Shown here: piece after piece, positions 11,901-21,436 of the stretch
How the letters are laid out: each line of letters starts with the position of its first letter
Numbering within the stretch: position 1 is the first letter of the stretch
NCBI RefSeq assembly: GCF_020360975.1
Contig: NW_025408676.1
Coordinates: forward strand, 2,480,001-2,544,000
DNA from: Hirsutella rhossiliensis
Lineage: Eukaryota; Ascomycota; Sordariomycetes; Hypocreales; Ophiocordycipitaceae
DNA: 64,000 bases
Direction of reading: 5' to 3'
Translations under genes and position numbers: made by a program
The notes under the pieces: model-generated
What the model was told of the DNA's origin: nothing
The model's database searches: none
Seen by the model: only the letters and a program-made list of their open reading frames with translations

Positions 11901-14107
11901 GAGTTGGCGGGCAACCTCGGTGGCGAGCAATGCGCCTCCACATCGGCGTATCCAGTTTGGTGGCGTAGTTCGTGATGTAGTACACCATGGCCAGGCCCTT
12001 GGTTTTGGTCAAGATCATCGAGACGTCGTGATTGTGGCGAAGGCCGACCGCCAATGACTTGTTATACCGGTTGACGAGCGGGTGATTGCGCCGGATCTGA
12101 AGCAGACCATCCTCTGTGAACCCTGTCTCCTCGACGATCTTCCACGGTGCCTTGAAGCGGCAGGCTGTCCGTCTCTGTTGATCTGCCCCCTGTTCGATGA
12201 CACCCTTCAGAGAATACTTGAGGCAGGTGTACGTGTGGGAGTGCACTTGGCAACAGTACGCGATGAAGTTGGATTCGTCTTCGAAGGCCGCAGTGAGAGC
12301 CGAGGTGCTGGTCATGACCTCCTCCACGGGATCGATGGGCTTCCTCTGTTGTCGCACGGCTTTTCCGGCATCTTCGTCTAAACACTCATGAAAGACAGAG
12401 TCCACATACCGGATCACCTGGGCACGGTATGCTTCTTCCGCGGGATTGGCCATGTCGTCCATCAGGTTCGGTAACCGCATGTTGCCCTCCAGCCAGAGGA
12501 GTCCATGCAAGTGGAGGCTGCCTCGCTCATTCGTCTCCACCGTCGCGTAGTAGTGGCTAATCTTCCCAAAGATCGATTCCCGGCCTGTATTCACGTATTT
12601 GTCAAAGAATAGGGATATTTCTCGGTGGAAGAAGATGGCCGAGCTGACCGGATCCATGGTGCTGAGGGCGATTCTGTCGTACTTTTCACGGAGATCGGCC
12701 AAAAGCTCCTTTGCAGAGTCATAATCGTGCAGCCTATGAATGGCAAGCTTCATCTTTATCGGATTATTAATGTCGTTGGGACTGATGGTAATCCAAACTG
12801 CAGGCATACCGGCCCAAATGTTAACAGCTTGTATCTTCCTCCGCATAAGCAAACGGGATTCGTTCGAGAGCGGCTGTGCGTGGCCAAAAATCGACAGCTC
12901 GCGAAGCAAGACCGATATGTCAGGGTCCGACGTGGTCCTTGTCTCCCGCATCTCCGCCTCGGCTCTCTTCAGTCGGTCCTCGTTCAAGTTCGCATACGCT
13001 TGCTCGAGCCTGTGGAAGGAATCTTTAGCGACACGGACCATGCTGATGCGGCGGTTAGAGGAGCGAAGGAGGGTGTTGAATACTAAGAAACAAAAGACAG
13101 GATGGGTGGCGAATCGGCCTCCATGCCGTTGCAATACGTATCTGGCCCAGTAGCTAAGCGAGTGATTCGGACGACGGTCGGCAGCGTCGCTTTGTCGGCT
13201 ACGACTCGAGTCGCCCTTCGATTTCGGGCCGCCCCTTCCCCACGGAAAAAGCTTGGGAAATGTTCGAGGGAAGAAATCTTCGTGCAGGTTGTCTGCAAAG
13301 TCCGCACCACGTTCTACTCGGACAAACGGCTGATCTCCCGTAGTTTGGACCTGCATAACGCATGGTATAGAGCGGCCACGTGGATCCGGATTGGCGTTGG
13401 CCATGCCCGCCACAAACGACAGCTTATCGGTATCCGCAAAGGCAGCCGGTCCATCAAGAGGGAACATGGCGGATGCAGACGTCTCACATATGGTTTCCAC
13501 TTCCTGGCCGATGGCAGCCGAGTCGGGGACAAGAGTCGCCAGCTCACCAGGAGAGGGTCGAGTCTGCTCAGTCGATAGAGTACAGTCCAAGTCGCGAGAC
13601 TCGTCGACGAAGGTGCCATCGATCGAGCTCACAATTTCATCGATGCTTCTGAAACTGTTTTCCTCCAAGCCTCGATCAGTGTCCGGGACTATGTGGTCAG
13701 TTTGAGTCCTCTCAACGGTCGACGGTTCCTCCCTCGCATGCGGTCCATGATGACGGTCGGAACAGTGGAGCCGTCGGCATACCGCCAGCCATCCATCTCT
13801 GCCTGGTCGATTGCGATATTCTCGTAAAGTGGGTTGTTCCTTTGCAGCCACGCCAGGGCGGCCGCCACTCGAGATTTGCGCACCTGAAGCAGGTGTCTGA
13901 CGTCTGCGGAGCCAGGCTTAGCCGAACCGCTCCAAGAGACGTGGATATTCTCAATGGTCTGCAGCAAGGGATGGGGAAGAACGGTGGTAACAAGATCGTC
14001 CACCTTGTTCGGAAAGACGACGATATGTCCTTTCACGTGCTTGCGGTAGCTGATTCCGGAACGGGTCTTGTTGTCGACCGTGAACTTGGTGATATAGCCA
14101 AAGGGCG
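8947..14107 (-). pseudogene. Helitron-2 RepHel, truncated and frameshifted
   Basis: Same Rep/Pif1-like protein as copy 1, starting mid-protein at 14107 (matching the APFGYITKF region of copy 1). It has the HUH motif LHLHGLLWL (about 12510), YYITNYATK (about 11975), Walker A GGPGGTGKS (about 10405), Walker B LVIDEVSML (about 10170) and the C-terminal LYVQLSRC. Compared with copy 1, the frame is broken near 13735 (one base lost), 11925 (two lost), 11450-11480 and 10030, and it stops near 8947. These lesions differ from those of copy 1, so each copy decayed separately after duplication. It cannot make a full RepHel. Confidence 0.88.
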
Positions 14108-14885
14108 CTAGAGGCGGCGCTCGCGTTCCGGGAGAGGCGGCGGACGGCGGCGCGCGTCTTCCTCTCCGAGCATAAGTGGAGGGACGGCGTGCCGACGGAA
14201 GAGGAGGCGGTGCTAATGCTAGGCCAGGGCGACGACAGCGCGACGCCGGTGCCGGCCGTCTTCCTCTTCGTGCCAGGCATGCCGGTCGTCGTGAACCAGA
14301 ACACGCACCAGGGGCTAAAGCTTGTGAACGGGGCCGGGTACACGGCGGTGGACGTCATCCCCGACCGCGCCTTCCCGGCCACCGCGTCTCGGCGGAGCTC
14401 ATCATGCACTTCGGGCCGCCGGCGGGCATCGTGCTGGCCTCGGAGACGACCAAGGACTTCCACTTCGTCGGGATGCCTGCCGGGACGATCCTGCTAACGC
14501 CCATCAGCGTCAAGATCACAGCGCAGCGGAAGCGGCCATGGCAGCGCAACGACGTCAGCCGGAGGGGCCTGCCGTGCGCCGCGGCCTTCGCCTGCACCGA
14601 CTATAAGGTGCAGGGCGGGACGCCAGAGCGCGTGGCGCTGGAGCTGCGGGGGGCGAGGATGACGACGGTCGAGGGGAGGGCGGTGCCGTCGTCGTGCGAC
14701 CCGTATAGCCTATACGTGCAGCTGTCGCGGTGCCCGACGCTCGACGGCATCATGCTCGTATCAGAGGTGCGGAGCGGGACCTAGTGGGGAACCGGGTGCC
14801 TGAGGAGATGACGGCAGCGCAGGCCCGGCTAGAGGAGCTTAGCAGGCAGACAACACAGGAGGCGGCCGACTGGCTCCGCAGGTAA
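14108..14885 (+). pseudogene. Helitron-3 helicase C-terminal fragment
   Basis: Plus-strand, very GC-rich remnant of a divergent Helitron helicase. It opens directly at the junction with EAALAFRERRR and carries GQGDDS, PGMPVVVNQN, GPPAGIVLASE, AFACTDYKVQGGT and LYVQLSRCPTLDGI. These align in order with the last 250 residues of Helitron-1 RepHel but are clearly divergent. Two frameshifts are visible: near 14379, and near 14770 just before the TAG at 14782-14784. With the second bridged, the frame continues to TAA at 14883-14885. Rep, Walker A and Walker B are absent. The abrupt start at 14108 suggests joining by aborted transposition or recombination. Confidence 0.85.
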
Positions 14886-15491
14886 CGCAGGCGCCCTGCA
14901 TTTTCCACACTTCTGACGTAAAAGGAGTGTAGGTTAAGGGCCAGGAGGACGGGCGAAGGGGGTGGTCTGTGGAGGCGTGTGGTCTATGGCGGAGTTAGAA
15001 GCCGGGCCGGCTTGGGCACCTTCCTCTATGTGGTCTGCGGCGGCGTATGGTCTACGGAGGCGTTGGAAGCGAACTGCGCAGCTGGAACTAAAAGGGCAGC
15101 AAGGGGCAGGGCATTATTTATTTTTATTTATTAACGAATGAAAAGCGAGAACATCGACGAATCAAAAGCGAGAAAAGAACAACCGACGAATCAAAAGCGA
15201 GAACGCCAGCGAATCAGAGGGCGGCATTTGCGGGGGGGAAATCGATGGCGAATTTTTTTTCTCCCCGGGGAGGAACCCTAAGAACCTTTCGTCACTCGTT
15301 CCTCGTTCCTCAAGGCACTCGTTCCTCAAGGCATGGCGAATTTTTTTTCTCCCCGGGGAGGAACCCTAAGAACCTTTCGTCACTCGTTCCTCGTTCCTCA
15401 AGGCACTAACGTTCCTCAAGGCAAGGCAAAAAGGCAAACGCCCTTCGGGCTGAATTAAGTGGGGCGGGCACGAGTAGTGCTGGATTGCTCC
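14886..15491 (+). other. 3' tail of Helitron-3, no gene
   Basis: Noncoding. It contains repeats of gtggtctatggcgg type (14960-15060), three copies of cgaatcaaaagcgagaa-like units (about 15134-15211), a tandem 88-bp duplication (15245-15422) and a hairpin gcccttcgggc followed by tgaattaag (about 15440-15460). The last could be the Helitron 3' hairpin, which is inference. Confidence 0.5.
15245..15422 (+). repeat. 88-bp tandem duplication with palindrome
   Basis: Two near-identical units start atggcgaattttttttc at 15245 and 15333. Each contains the 12-bp perfect palindrome ctccccggggag and ends in copies of cgttcctcaaggca. The same cgttcctcaaggca motif, in either orientation, sits at the ends of Helitron-1 and Helitron-2. 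Confidence 0.85.
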
Positions 15492-17262
15492 TCAGAACTC
15501 CTTCCCGCCAAAATGGTCCTGGAAAAACTCCTTCATGGATTGCAGTCTCGCATCTTCCCGAGGCCGACCTTGCGCCGCCGCAGCTAAACGCTTTAGCTCA
15601 ACAGCCTCCCTGATGCTTGGTTGCGCCCCGAAGTACAATCCGCCACATTGCTGGCAGTAGTCGAACATCTGCTGAACAGTGGTCAAAAACCTTTTCCCAC
15701 GGGTGTTAAAAGATTTGCAGTCCTGCATGGGAATGTATCGAGCTTTTTTGCCCGTAACTGAGATTCATTAGCAAATGAAACTTGCCGTGCACAGGACGAT
15801 CTCACCTTGTTCAAAATCCTTCACTACCTCCTCCGATGTGCGGGATTGGCTTAGCCCTTGAATGAACGCCCTGTTGAACTTGGCTGGTTGCAGTAGAATC
15901 CCATAAAGATTTTGCAAAACAACTAGTTGTGGTGGATCTTAGCCGGGGCGTTGCATTGCCCGCTTCGATAGGTCTACCGCTTGAGAGCACTGGAATCAAG
16001 CTTGAAACTATCGACGAGAAAATTGGCTCTCCTTTAAGGGGCGTCGATATAGATTTGTACGGTTGGGGGGGGTCGGCGGTACCGAAAGCAGAAGACAGGT
16101 CCAAAGGCGTTGTTTGCATTGCAATATTGGAGTTGAGGCGTTCCTTCGATGATGTTGGAGAATAGGAGACGTGAAGTATGGAAGCCGGCCTTAGAATGTC
16201 TGATTGCCATGATATATTGGGATCCAAGTGCGGCACGGATGATATTGATCTTGTGGACCACTCCCGGGTCGATTCTGTTGTAGCGGAACGACTAATCGTG
16301 AAAGCTGTGGGCATCTTCCTGCTTGCTGAAAGCTGTGGCTGGGTCATGGGCGTTTCCAGGGTGTTTGTCGACACATTTCGTGTGTCAGCTAGAATCACTT
16401 TGCTTACAGTGGCGGGAATAGTAAGCTTTTCCGAAAATGACGGGGCGCTTGATTGGACCAAAGACATTTGCTCATGATGTGACACATCCATCCTACCTGT
16501 CCAGGTGAAAATTTGGGCTTTGGGGCTGGCGGAACTCGGGACAATGATCGTTCTCGAACCGGAAGCAGTCCAGGGCTCTGGAGGTCTCAATGAGTTGAGC
16601 TTTTCAGCTGTTGTTGATGCTGCCAAGCCTGCTGTTGAATCGACCTGGTTTCCCGACTCCGAGGTCTCGAATGCAAAGGTGGACGGTATAACCCGGGTGT
16701 TTGAAGGGGTTGGGCTGACATAACCCCTTGTTACTACACCTTCTTGGCTTTTTGACTCGGACAGCCTGAGCGAAAAAACAATGCTAGGAGTATCGAACCT
16801 TGTAAAGCTAGTAAGAGTTGTAAACCGGCCTGGTGGATTCAGCTCTTGGCTCGGTGTATCCAGCTTCCTGGTTCTAGCAGGCTGTAGAGTCGATCTGCTC
16901 GCGCCCTGGACATCCCCGCCAAACGAGCTCCACGCCTGTGAAGCTGCTCCTGAGGTGTCATTTGCAGTCCGGACTGTCGAAATTGGAATCTCAGAGACGG
17001 AGGGGGAATATATTGGTCTGCCAGCCGCGGGCTGCGCAGATACAGAGAAGCTCCAGCCAGTATTGTTCATTGAGGAGCCGATGGCGACATTGAACTCACT
17101 CTCTCGAAGGGCGGACGACTCGACACCCCCAGCGCCCATGGCATGCGAGCCAGGCGGATAACGCCTTTCTCGGCCTGAACTGCGGGCTTGAGGTTGCGGC
17201 AGTGGGCGTTGGGCACTGACAAACTCCGCCAAAGCAAGTGCCAAGACCATAGCGGGGGCCAT
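15492..17262 (-). CDS. Predicted secreted Ser/Thr-rich protein, three exons
   Basis: Gene model on the minus strand: exon 1 17262-15978, exon 2 15922-15806, exon 3 15757-15492. Coding length is 1668 nt, 555 residues. I chose the ATG at 17262 over upstream starts because it opens a signal peptide (MAPAMVLALALAEFVSAQ). The body is rich in Ser, Thr and Pro with no recognisable fold, as in fungal cell-wall or secreted proteins. The last 120 residues are more ordered (FNRAFIQGLSQSR, FDYCQQCGGLYFG). Intron 1 (15923-15977) has GTAGAC...CTAG with GCTAAG near the end. Intron 2 (15758-15805) has GTGAGA...TTGCTAATG...CAG. Both restore frame exactly and remove the stop that follows GGGSEGF. No family recognised. 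Its 3' end lies just beyond the Helitron array. Confidence 0.6.
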
Positions 17263-17559
17263 CTCAGAATGAACGGTGTCAGTATCCCGAGGGTGCAGCG
17301 ACACACAATGCGAGCAAAGAAGCGTCACACAACCAGTAGCCTGGTGAAAGCCAGATGCAAGCAGCACACAACACTTATTAATAACCGTGACTAAGTTGAC
17401 CACATCGCAAGGGGACGGAGTCAGGAAGGGATGGACGGTTCAAGGCCGGGACGCGCAAAAGTAGCAGGCAAACCATTTGCTTCTGAAATGCCTTCATGTC
17501 GGGTTCGCTAGAGACGGAGGGAAATGCCTGCTATGGTGTTACATACATACAGGGGGGGT
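17263..17559. other. Intergenic, 5' side of the secreted-protein gene
   Basis: About 300 bp upstream of the ATG at 17262. No gene or clear TATA box is seen. Confidence 0.4.
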
Positions 17560-18002
17560 TCAGGTACAGCGTCCGCCTTCGAAAGTATAAACTTGTCCCA
17601 GATTTTGGGTCAATAGACGGTGCATATTATCCACATCGAAGTATCGCGCTACTGTTTTCTTAACAGTAGCTCGTTCGTACATAGGAGATACATACTTGTC
17701 GACGATTAAGAATGATGGCCATTGCGGCCATTTTTCTCGGCAGTCTCGCAACACAGCAGCCCAAACACGCTGAAAATAGCGTACATGGCTCCCCGACTGC
17801 CAACGTCCCCTAGCATGAACAGATCCTGTCTACATATGATCCTCTGAGGACTTTGGAATGCGGAGATTGCCAAAAGTGTCTCATGGTTCCAAATAGGCGG
17901 CAGTGTACCGGTACCTAGTGCATCCGATTCGCACCACTCATGCCGGCCAGAAAGTCTGGTCCGTTCTACTAGGTAACCTCGGACGCCGCGGTCTGGGCGC
18001 AT
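17560..18002 (-). pseudogene. Hypothetical ORF pair, probably a broken gene
   Basis: Two overlapping minus-strand frames read like protein. The downstream one (open from about 17830 to 17560) includes VWAAVLRDCREKWPQWPSF and ends QNLGQVYTFEGGRCT. The upstream one begins at 18002 and includes TLPPIWNHETLLAISAF. No GT-AG intron I tried joins them in frame, so a frameshift is more likely. The phrase FLIVDKYV followed by a later QNLGQVY faintly recalls fungal HET domains, but too weakly to call. Function unknown. Confidence 0.3.
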
Positions 18003-18168
18003 GCACTTGAAGCTGCTCTACATAGACTCACTCTTTCATCACTTTCAAAGGTACATTGTGATCCAGGTATCGCGTCGTCCGGGCTTTACTGTACATATTG
18101 CTCAACACGTGAGGTTAGCGCGAATGCACCAGTTGGGTTTGGTTGTGGTACCTTGCCGCATCAAACCA

Positions 18169-18258
18169 AACCTTGCCGCGTCGAACCTTGCCACGCTAAA
18201 CCTTGCCACGCTAAACCTTGCCGCTCTAAACCTTGCCGCTCTAAACCTCGTCAATCTT
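18169..18258 (+). repeat. 15-bp minisatellite, pentapeptide-like
   Basis: About six degenerate 15-bp units of the type ctaaaccttgccgct. In the plus-strand ORF 18001-18375 they translate to a pentapeptide series (NLAAS, NLATL, NLATL, NLAAL, NLAAL). True pentapeptide-repeat proteins have A(D/N)LXX units, so the resemblance is formal. The ORF (124 codons) has no other support. Confidence 0.7.
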
Positions 18259-18375
18259 TACTCGGCAGCTTTTAACCTCGCCGGTTCATACCTATTACTT
18301 CCTGTTGGGGACAGAATTGCCTACACAGCAAGGACAGTACGACGTATACGCTTGAAGGCCAGCGACTTATTGTGA

Positions 18376-19028
18376 CCGCTTCGATTCGGTGCTGGTTGGA
18401 TACTGCCCTTCGTAACCTGCCACCAGAGGCGGCCAAGAATACAACTGTGCTCTTTCGATGGCTTCGCATAAACCTGCAACATATATGGTAGAACTGCATG
18501 GTGGCCGGCCCGATACAAACCGGAGCGTGATACGGCTATACTTTGCACTCAGTACTACATGTTGATCTTGAAATAGCTCCCTCCTCCCATGGTTCTGTGA
18601 GGCGCACAAGCACAACGAAACAGAGAGTGAAGAACGGGAGCCAGTGATTCAATTGTTGATCTCTAAAGAACCTCCGACAGGAGCTTGTGATTTTCCCTTG
18701 TTCCTTTATGCCCGACCACTGTAGAGACAGCCTCTGCCAGCGCATCGCAGCCCCCACTTCACTTTCGCTCCGTGGTTCCAATTAGAGTTCCCCACGTTCA
18801 CAAGGGGAATACGTAGCCAGAGGATATCTGCACAATTTGGTGTTCTCTTCCAAAGATTGCCACTGGAGCCTGAATGATCAGTGCCCCAGGTTTTTAGGCG
18901 TGCGACAGGTTCCCGCACGTACGGTCGCTATTGAGTGACTTAATGATCGTAAAAATGACTACAGTACAGTCCCAAGATGATGAGCTGATAGAATATACGC
19001 GAAGCACATATTCTTCAGCTCTGTCTTG
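18376..19028. other. No gene seen
   Basis: Several short ORFs overlap on the minus strand with no protein-like composition. Nothing supportable was found. Confidence 0.4.
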
Positions 19029-19190
19029 GTCTTTTGTCAGACAGCAGTGTCACACTCGCACGTGACAGCGGTTGATCTTTGTGGCATTAGTCAATTGATG
19101 AGAATTATCTAAAGAACAAGAAGCGACTGATGCCACAAAGATCAACCGCTGTCGCGTGCGAGGTGTGGGACACTACTGTCCGACAAAACC
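19029..19190. repeat. Imperfect 60-bp inverted repeat (foldback or MITE-like)
   Basis: The left arm, about 19029-19091, is mirrored by the right arm, about 19125-19190, with a handful of mismatches and one indel. The inner parts share gacagcggttgatctttg. The loop is about 33 bp. No obvious target duplication flanks it. It could be a foldback element, or a transcribed hairpin. Confidence 0.75.
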
Positions 19191-19511
19191 CTCACAATTA
19201 TACCCAGCTGTACCGACATTGCATAACTGTGGGGTAACTATGGTATAGCGAATGAACAAGCAGCGTAAATGGTGCATAGCCGTCGTGTGGTGAGAAGTCA
19301 TACCTTCGAAGAAGAGCAGGATTCATGTTACTGCGTATGTACCATTGGCTTATTCTGGCTGTGTTGCCTGGAATGCCCGGACCACTTGCTTAAATCACCT
19401 GTGTTGAAAAACGCAGATCTTAGCAGGCAGTGTGTACTACGGCATTAGGTAGTGAGCACAGCCGACATATAGACAAGGTCATGGCGACCTTGAGCAGCAA
19501 ATGGCTACTTA

Positions 19512-19886
19512 ATGTTGCAGAGCAAGGTTTTAAAGACCGCTATCCATGAAAAGACGGCGGCGAAAGCTCTGAAATCTAGACGGTCTACAATATCGGGAAT
19601 GAATCCGGCATCGAAGCGAGACAGAACATGGGACAATTTTTCAAGGGCGACGTCACGTATTATGAAGAGATGCCACCAAATAAGCCGTCGATATGATGCT
19701 GACGTCTACATACTTGTGCGACGAAAACTTAAAACCTATGACTATAATTCTACGAACGATTCGTCTTTCCCAGCTACTATTGACCTCGTGGGTGGACCTG
19801 TTCGCAGACAAGTCCCAACGCTGATTGCCGATTCAGGAGAAGCTATATCCGCCTGCGGTGAGGAGAACGCCTTCGGATTTCAATAG
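19512..19886 (+). CDS. Small MADS-like protein, uncertain
   Basis: 124-codon ORF from the ATG at 19512. Residues about 35-75 resemble the first helix and strand of a MADS/SRF-type domain as seen in many short fungal ORFs: a basic RDRTWDNFSRATSRIMKR, then ISRRYDADVYILVRRK and a YDYNS strand. In canonical MADS proteins this region binds DNA and dimerises. The C-terminal 45 residues look unstructured. The stop is 86 bp before the TSD of Gypsy-1, so the retrotransposon did not interrupt it but may affect its 3' end. It could be a pseudogene or a shortened relic. The family call rests on pattern only. Confidence 0.4.
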   Translation: MLQSKVLKTAIHEKTAAKALKSRRSTISGMNPASKRDRTWDNFSRATSRIMKRCHQISRRYDADVYILVRRKLKTYDYNSTNDSSFPATIDLVGGPVRRQVPTLIADSGEAISACGEENAFGFQ

Positions 19887-19976
19887 GTCTGGCGATGGCA
19901 AAAAAGACGGCAGTGCTCCTCCAAGAGTCACAGGAGCCAAGTCAGACTGTCAAAGCGAAGAGGTTGCCTCAGAAAG

Positions 19977-20212
19977 TGTCACGGGCTGTGCCCGGCTGGT
20001 GGACCCGGTTGTACCGGGTCCGGTGGGTCGTGCTCCGGTGGCAACACCGGCCCCGCTCCGCGGACCCAGAAGCTGCGAGAACATTCCGAGAAGGGTAATA
20101 TAAGCTCGCACTCGAGGCTACGCCTCGAGTTCAGCTTCTTTTCCTCCTTAGCTCTAGATAGACAACACCTAGGCACCTGCTTGTTGAATAAACTCCGGGC
20201 CAGCCTTTCACA
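19977..20212 (+). repeat. Gypsy-1 5' LTR
   Basis: 236 bp, TG...CA. It contains two hairpins, acccggttgtaccgggt near 20002-20018 and ctcgaggctacgcctcgag at 20111-20129, and a TATA element (tataag, 20099-20104). Confidence 0.95.
20099..20160 (+). promoter_or_regulatory. Gypsy-1 LTR promoter and inferred transcript start
   Basis: TATAAG is at 20099-20104. The 11 bases agctctagata at 20150-20160 are exactly complementary to the 11 bases right after the LTR (20213-20223). By analogy with Tf1-type elements, this places the RNA 5' end at about 20150, some 46 bp after the TATA. Confidence 0.55.
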
Positions 20213-20223
20213 TATCTAGAGCT
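20213..20223 (+). other. Self-priming site (PBS) of Gypsy-1
   Basis: tatctagagct abuts the 5' LTR and is the perfect complement of agctctagata within the LTR (20150-20160). The match is exactly 11 nt and stops on both sides. In Tf1 and related fungal elements, the RNA 5' end folds onto the PBS to prime minus-strand synthesis in place of a tRNA. Confidence 0.7.
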
Positions 20224-20260
20224 CCTTCTAAATACCGCAAGCTGCAGACTGCTCGTCAGG

Positions 20261-21291
20261 ATGGACCAGCAGAGTGAGAGCCCAAGTCTCCAGCAGCAAT
20301 GGATTGACCAACGCATTCAAGAAGCGGTCAATGCGACTCTCAGCCCTCTACAGGACCAACTTTCCTTGCTGATGGAGCAACTCGGGCGAGCGCAGCCGCA
20401 GAGCGCCGACTTGCAATCGCCGCCAGTGGCACGAGGATTGGGCGAGAGCACGCCTGGCTTGGGCACGCCCTCCCAAAACCTGCGGTACTGGAATGCGGAA
20501 ACCGTTGCCCAACCCACCCAAGTATGACGGCTCACGGAAGAGCTACTCCGCCTGGGCCAGGCAGATGCGAGACAAGCTGGACCTTGATGCACACTACTAC
20601 AGTGGAAATCGCGAACTTTGGTACCTCATCAACTCATGTTTGGACGAGCGACCACAGCAAGTGGTCGCTACCTTTTACGCCGCGGGAGGCCCTGGGGTAG
20701 CTACGACCCCAAGAGTTCATGCGATACCTCGACCGAACCTACCAGGACAGCAACATCCAATCCCGCGCTGCTGCCACGCTGAGAACTATGCGGCAGCGCG
20801 AAGACCAACCTCTCGCGTCCTTCCTTCCCGGATTCGAACAGGCATTAGCTGAAGCCGGGGGAGCAGACTGGCCGGACAGTGCAAAGATCGTATTTCTAGA
20901 GAACGCAATAAATGCACGCCTCCAAGAGAGTTTGGTCACAGCCGTCCTACCCGACGACTACCAGGGATGGCTTGCGAGAGTTCAGGAAATTGCGGGCAGA
21001 TTGGAGAGACTGAAACCCGGTAGGCAGCCGACGTCGACTGAGCGGACGCCTCAACAGCTACCAAGGCAACGACCCAAGGAGGAACCGGAGGACCCCGACG
21101 GAGATGTTAAGATGACGGACATCAACCGTATTGGCCACGAGTCGAAGGGTCGTCGACATGTCGATAAGAAGCCGAAGGATGAGCGCCGCTGCTATCGCTG
21201 TGGTCGGACGGATCATCTTATCGTGGACTGCCCAGCCCAGGTGGTCTTTCCTGGCGAAGGAAGCAACAGCGACCTAAAGCTGCGCGCATGA
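20261..21291 (+). pseudogene. Gypsy-1 gag, two frameshifts
   Basis: Gag forms the virus-like particle and binds RNA. The start is the ATG at 20261 (MDQQSESPSLQQQW). A Gln/Pro-rich N-terminus is followed by PKYDGSRKSYSAWARQMRDK and the capsid-type segment FLPGFEQALAEAGG. A CCHC zinc knuckle (CYRCGRTDHLIVDC, about 21190-21232) comes near the end. Frames change near 20495 and 20700, so no full Gag can be made. It is followed by about 145 bp and then the protease frame. Confidence 0.9.
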
Positions 21292-21436
21292 AGAAGCCCG
21301 ATGCCGCAGATGATTCGGAATCAACCGCAGCATCCAGTGAGGACGAGTCGGCGGGAAAAGACTAGCCCCGGGGCGAAAGCGGGCGCCGGGGCCTGCAAAG
21401 GCAGACATCCGGGACTGGGAAGCGTTCAAGCCACGA

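Larger units (their letters stand above)
7935..14107 (-). mobile_element. Helitron-2, 5'-truncated
   Basis: This is a second copy of the Helitron-1 family in the same orientation. Its RepHel differs by only a few bases per 60 over most of 8947-14107. Its 3' block (7944-8030) matches that of Helitron-1, with a perfect stem ggtctcc/ggagacc at 7935-7952. At 14107 similarity to Helitron-1 (equivalent position near 6660) stops abruptly and a different Helitron begins on the opposite strand, so the 5' portion, including the Pro-rich N-terminus, is missing. It carries a different cargo gene from Helitron-1. Confidence 0.8.

Noticed and set aside
17560..17754. HET-domain relic
   Set aside because: Only faint similarity (FLIVDKYV and QNLGQVY); too little to assign the family.
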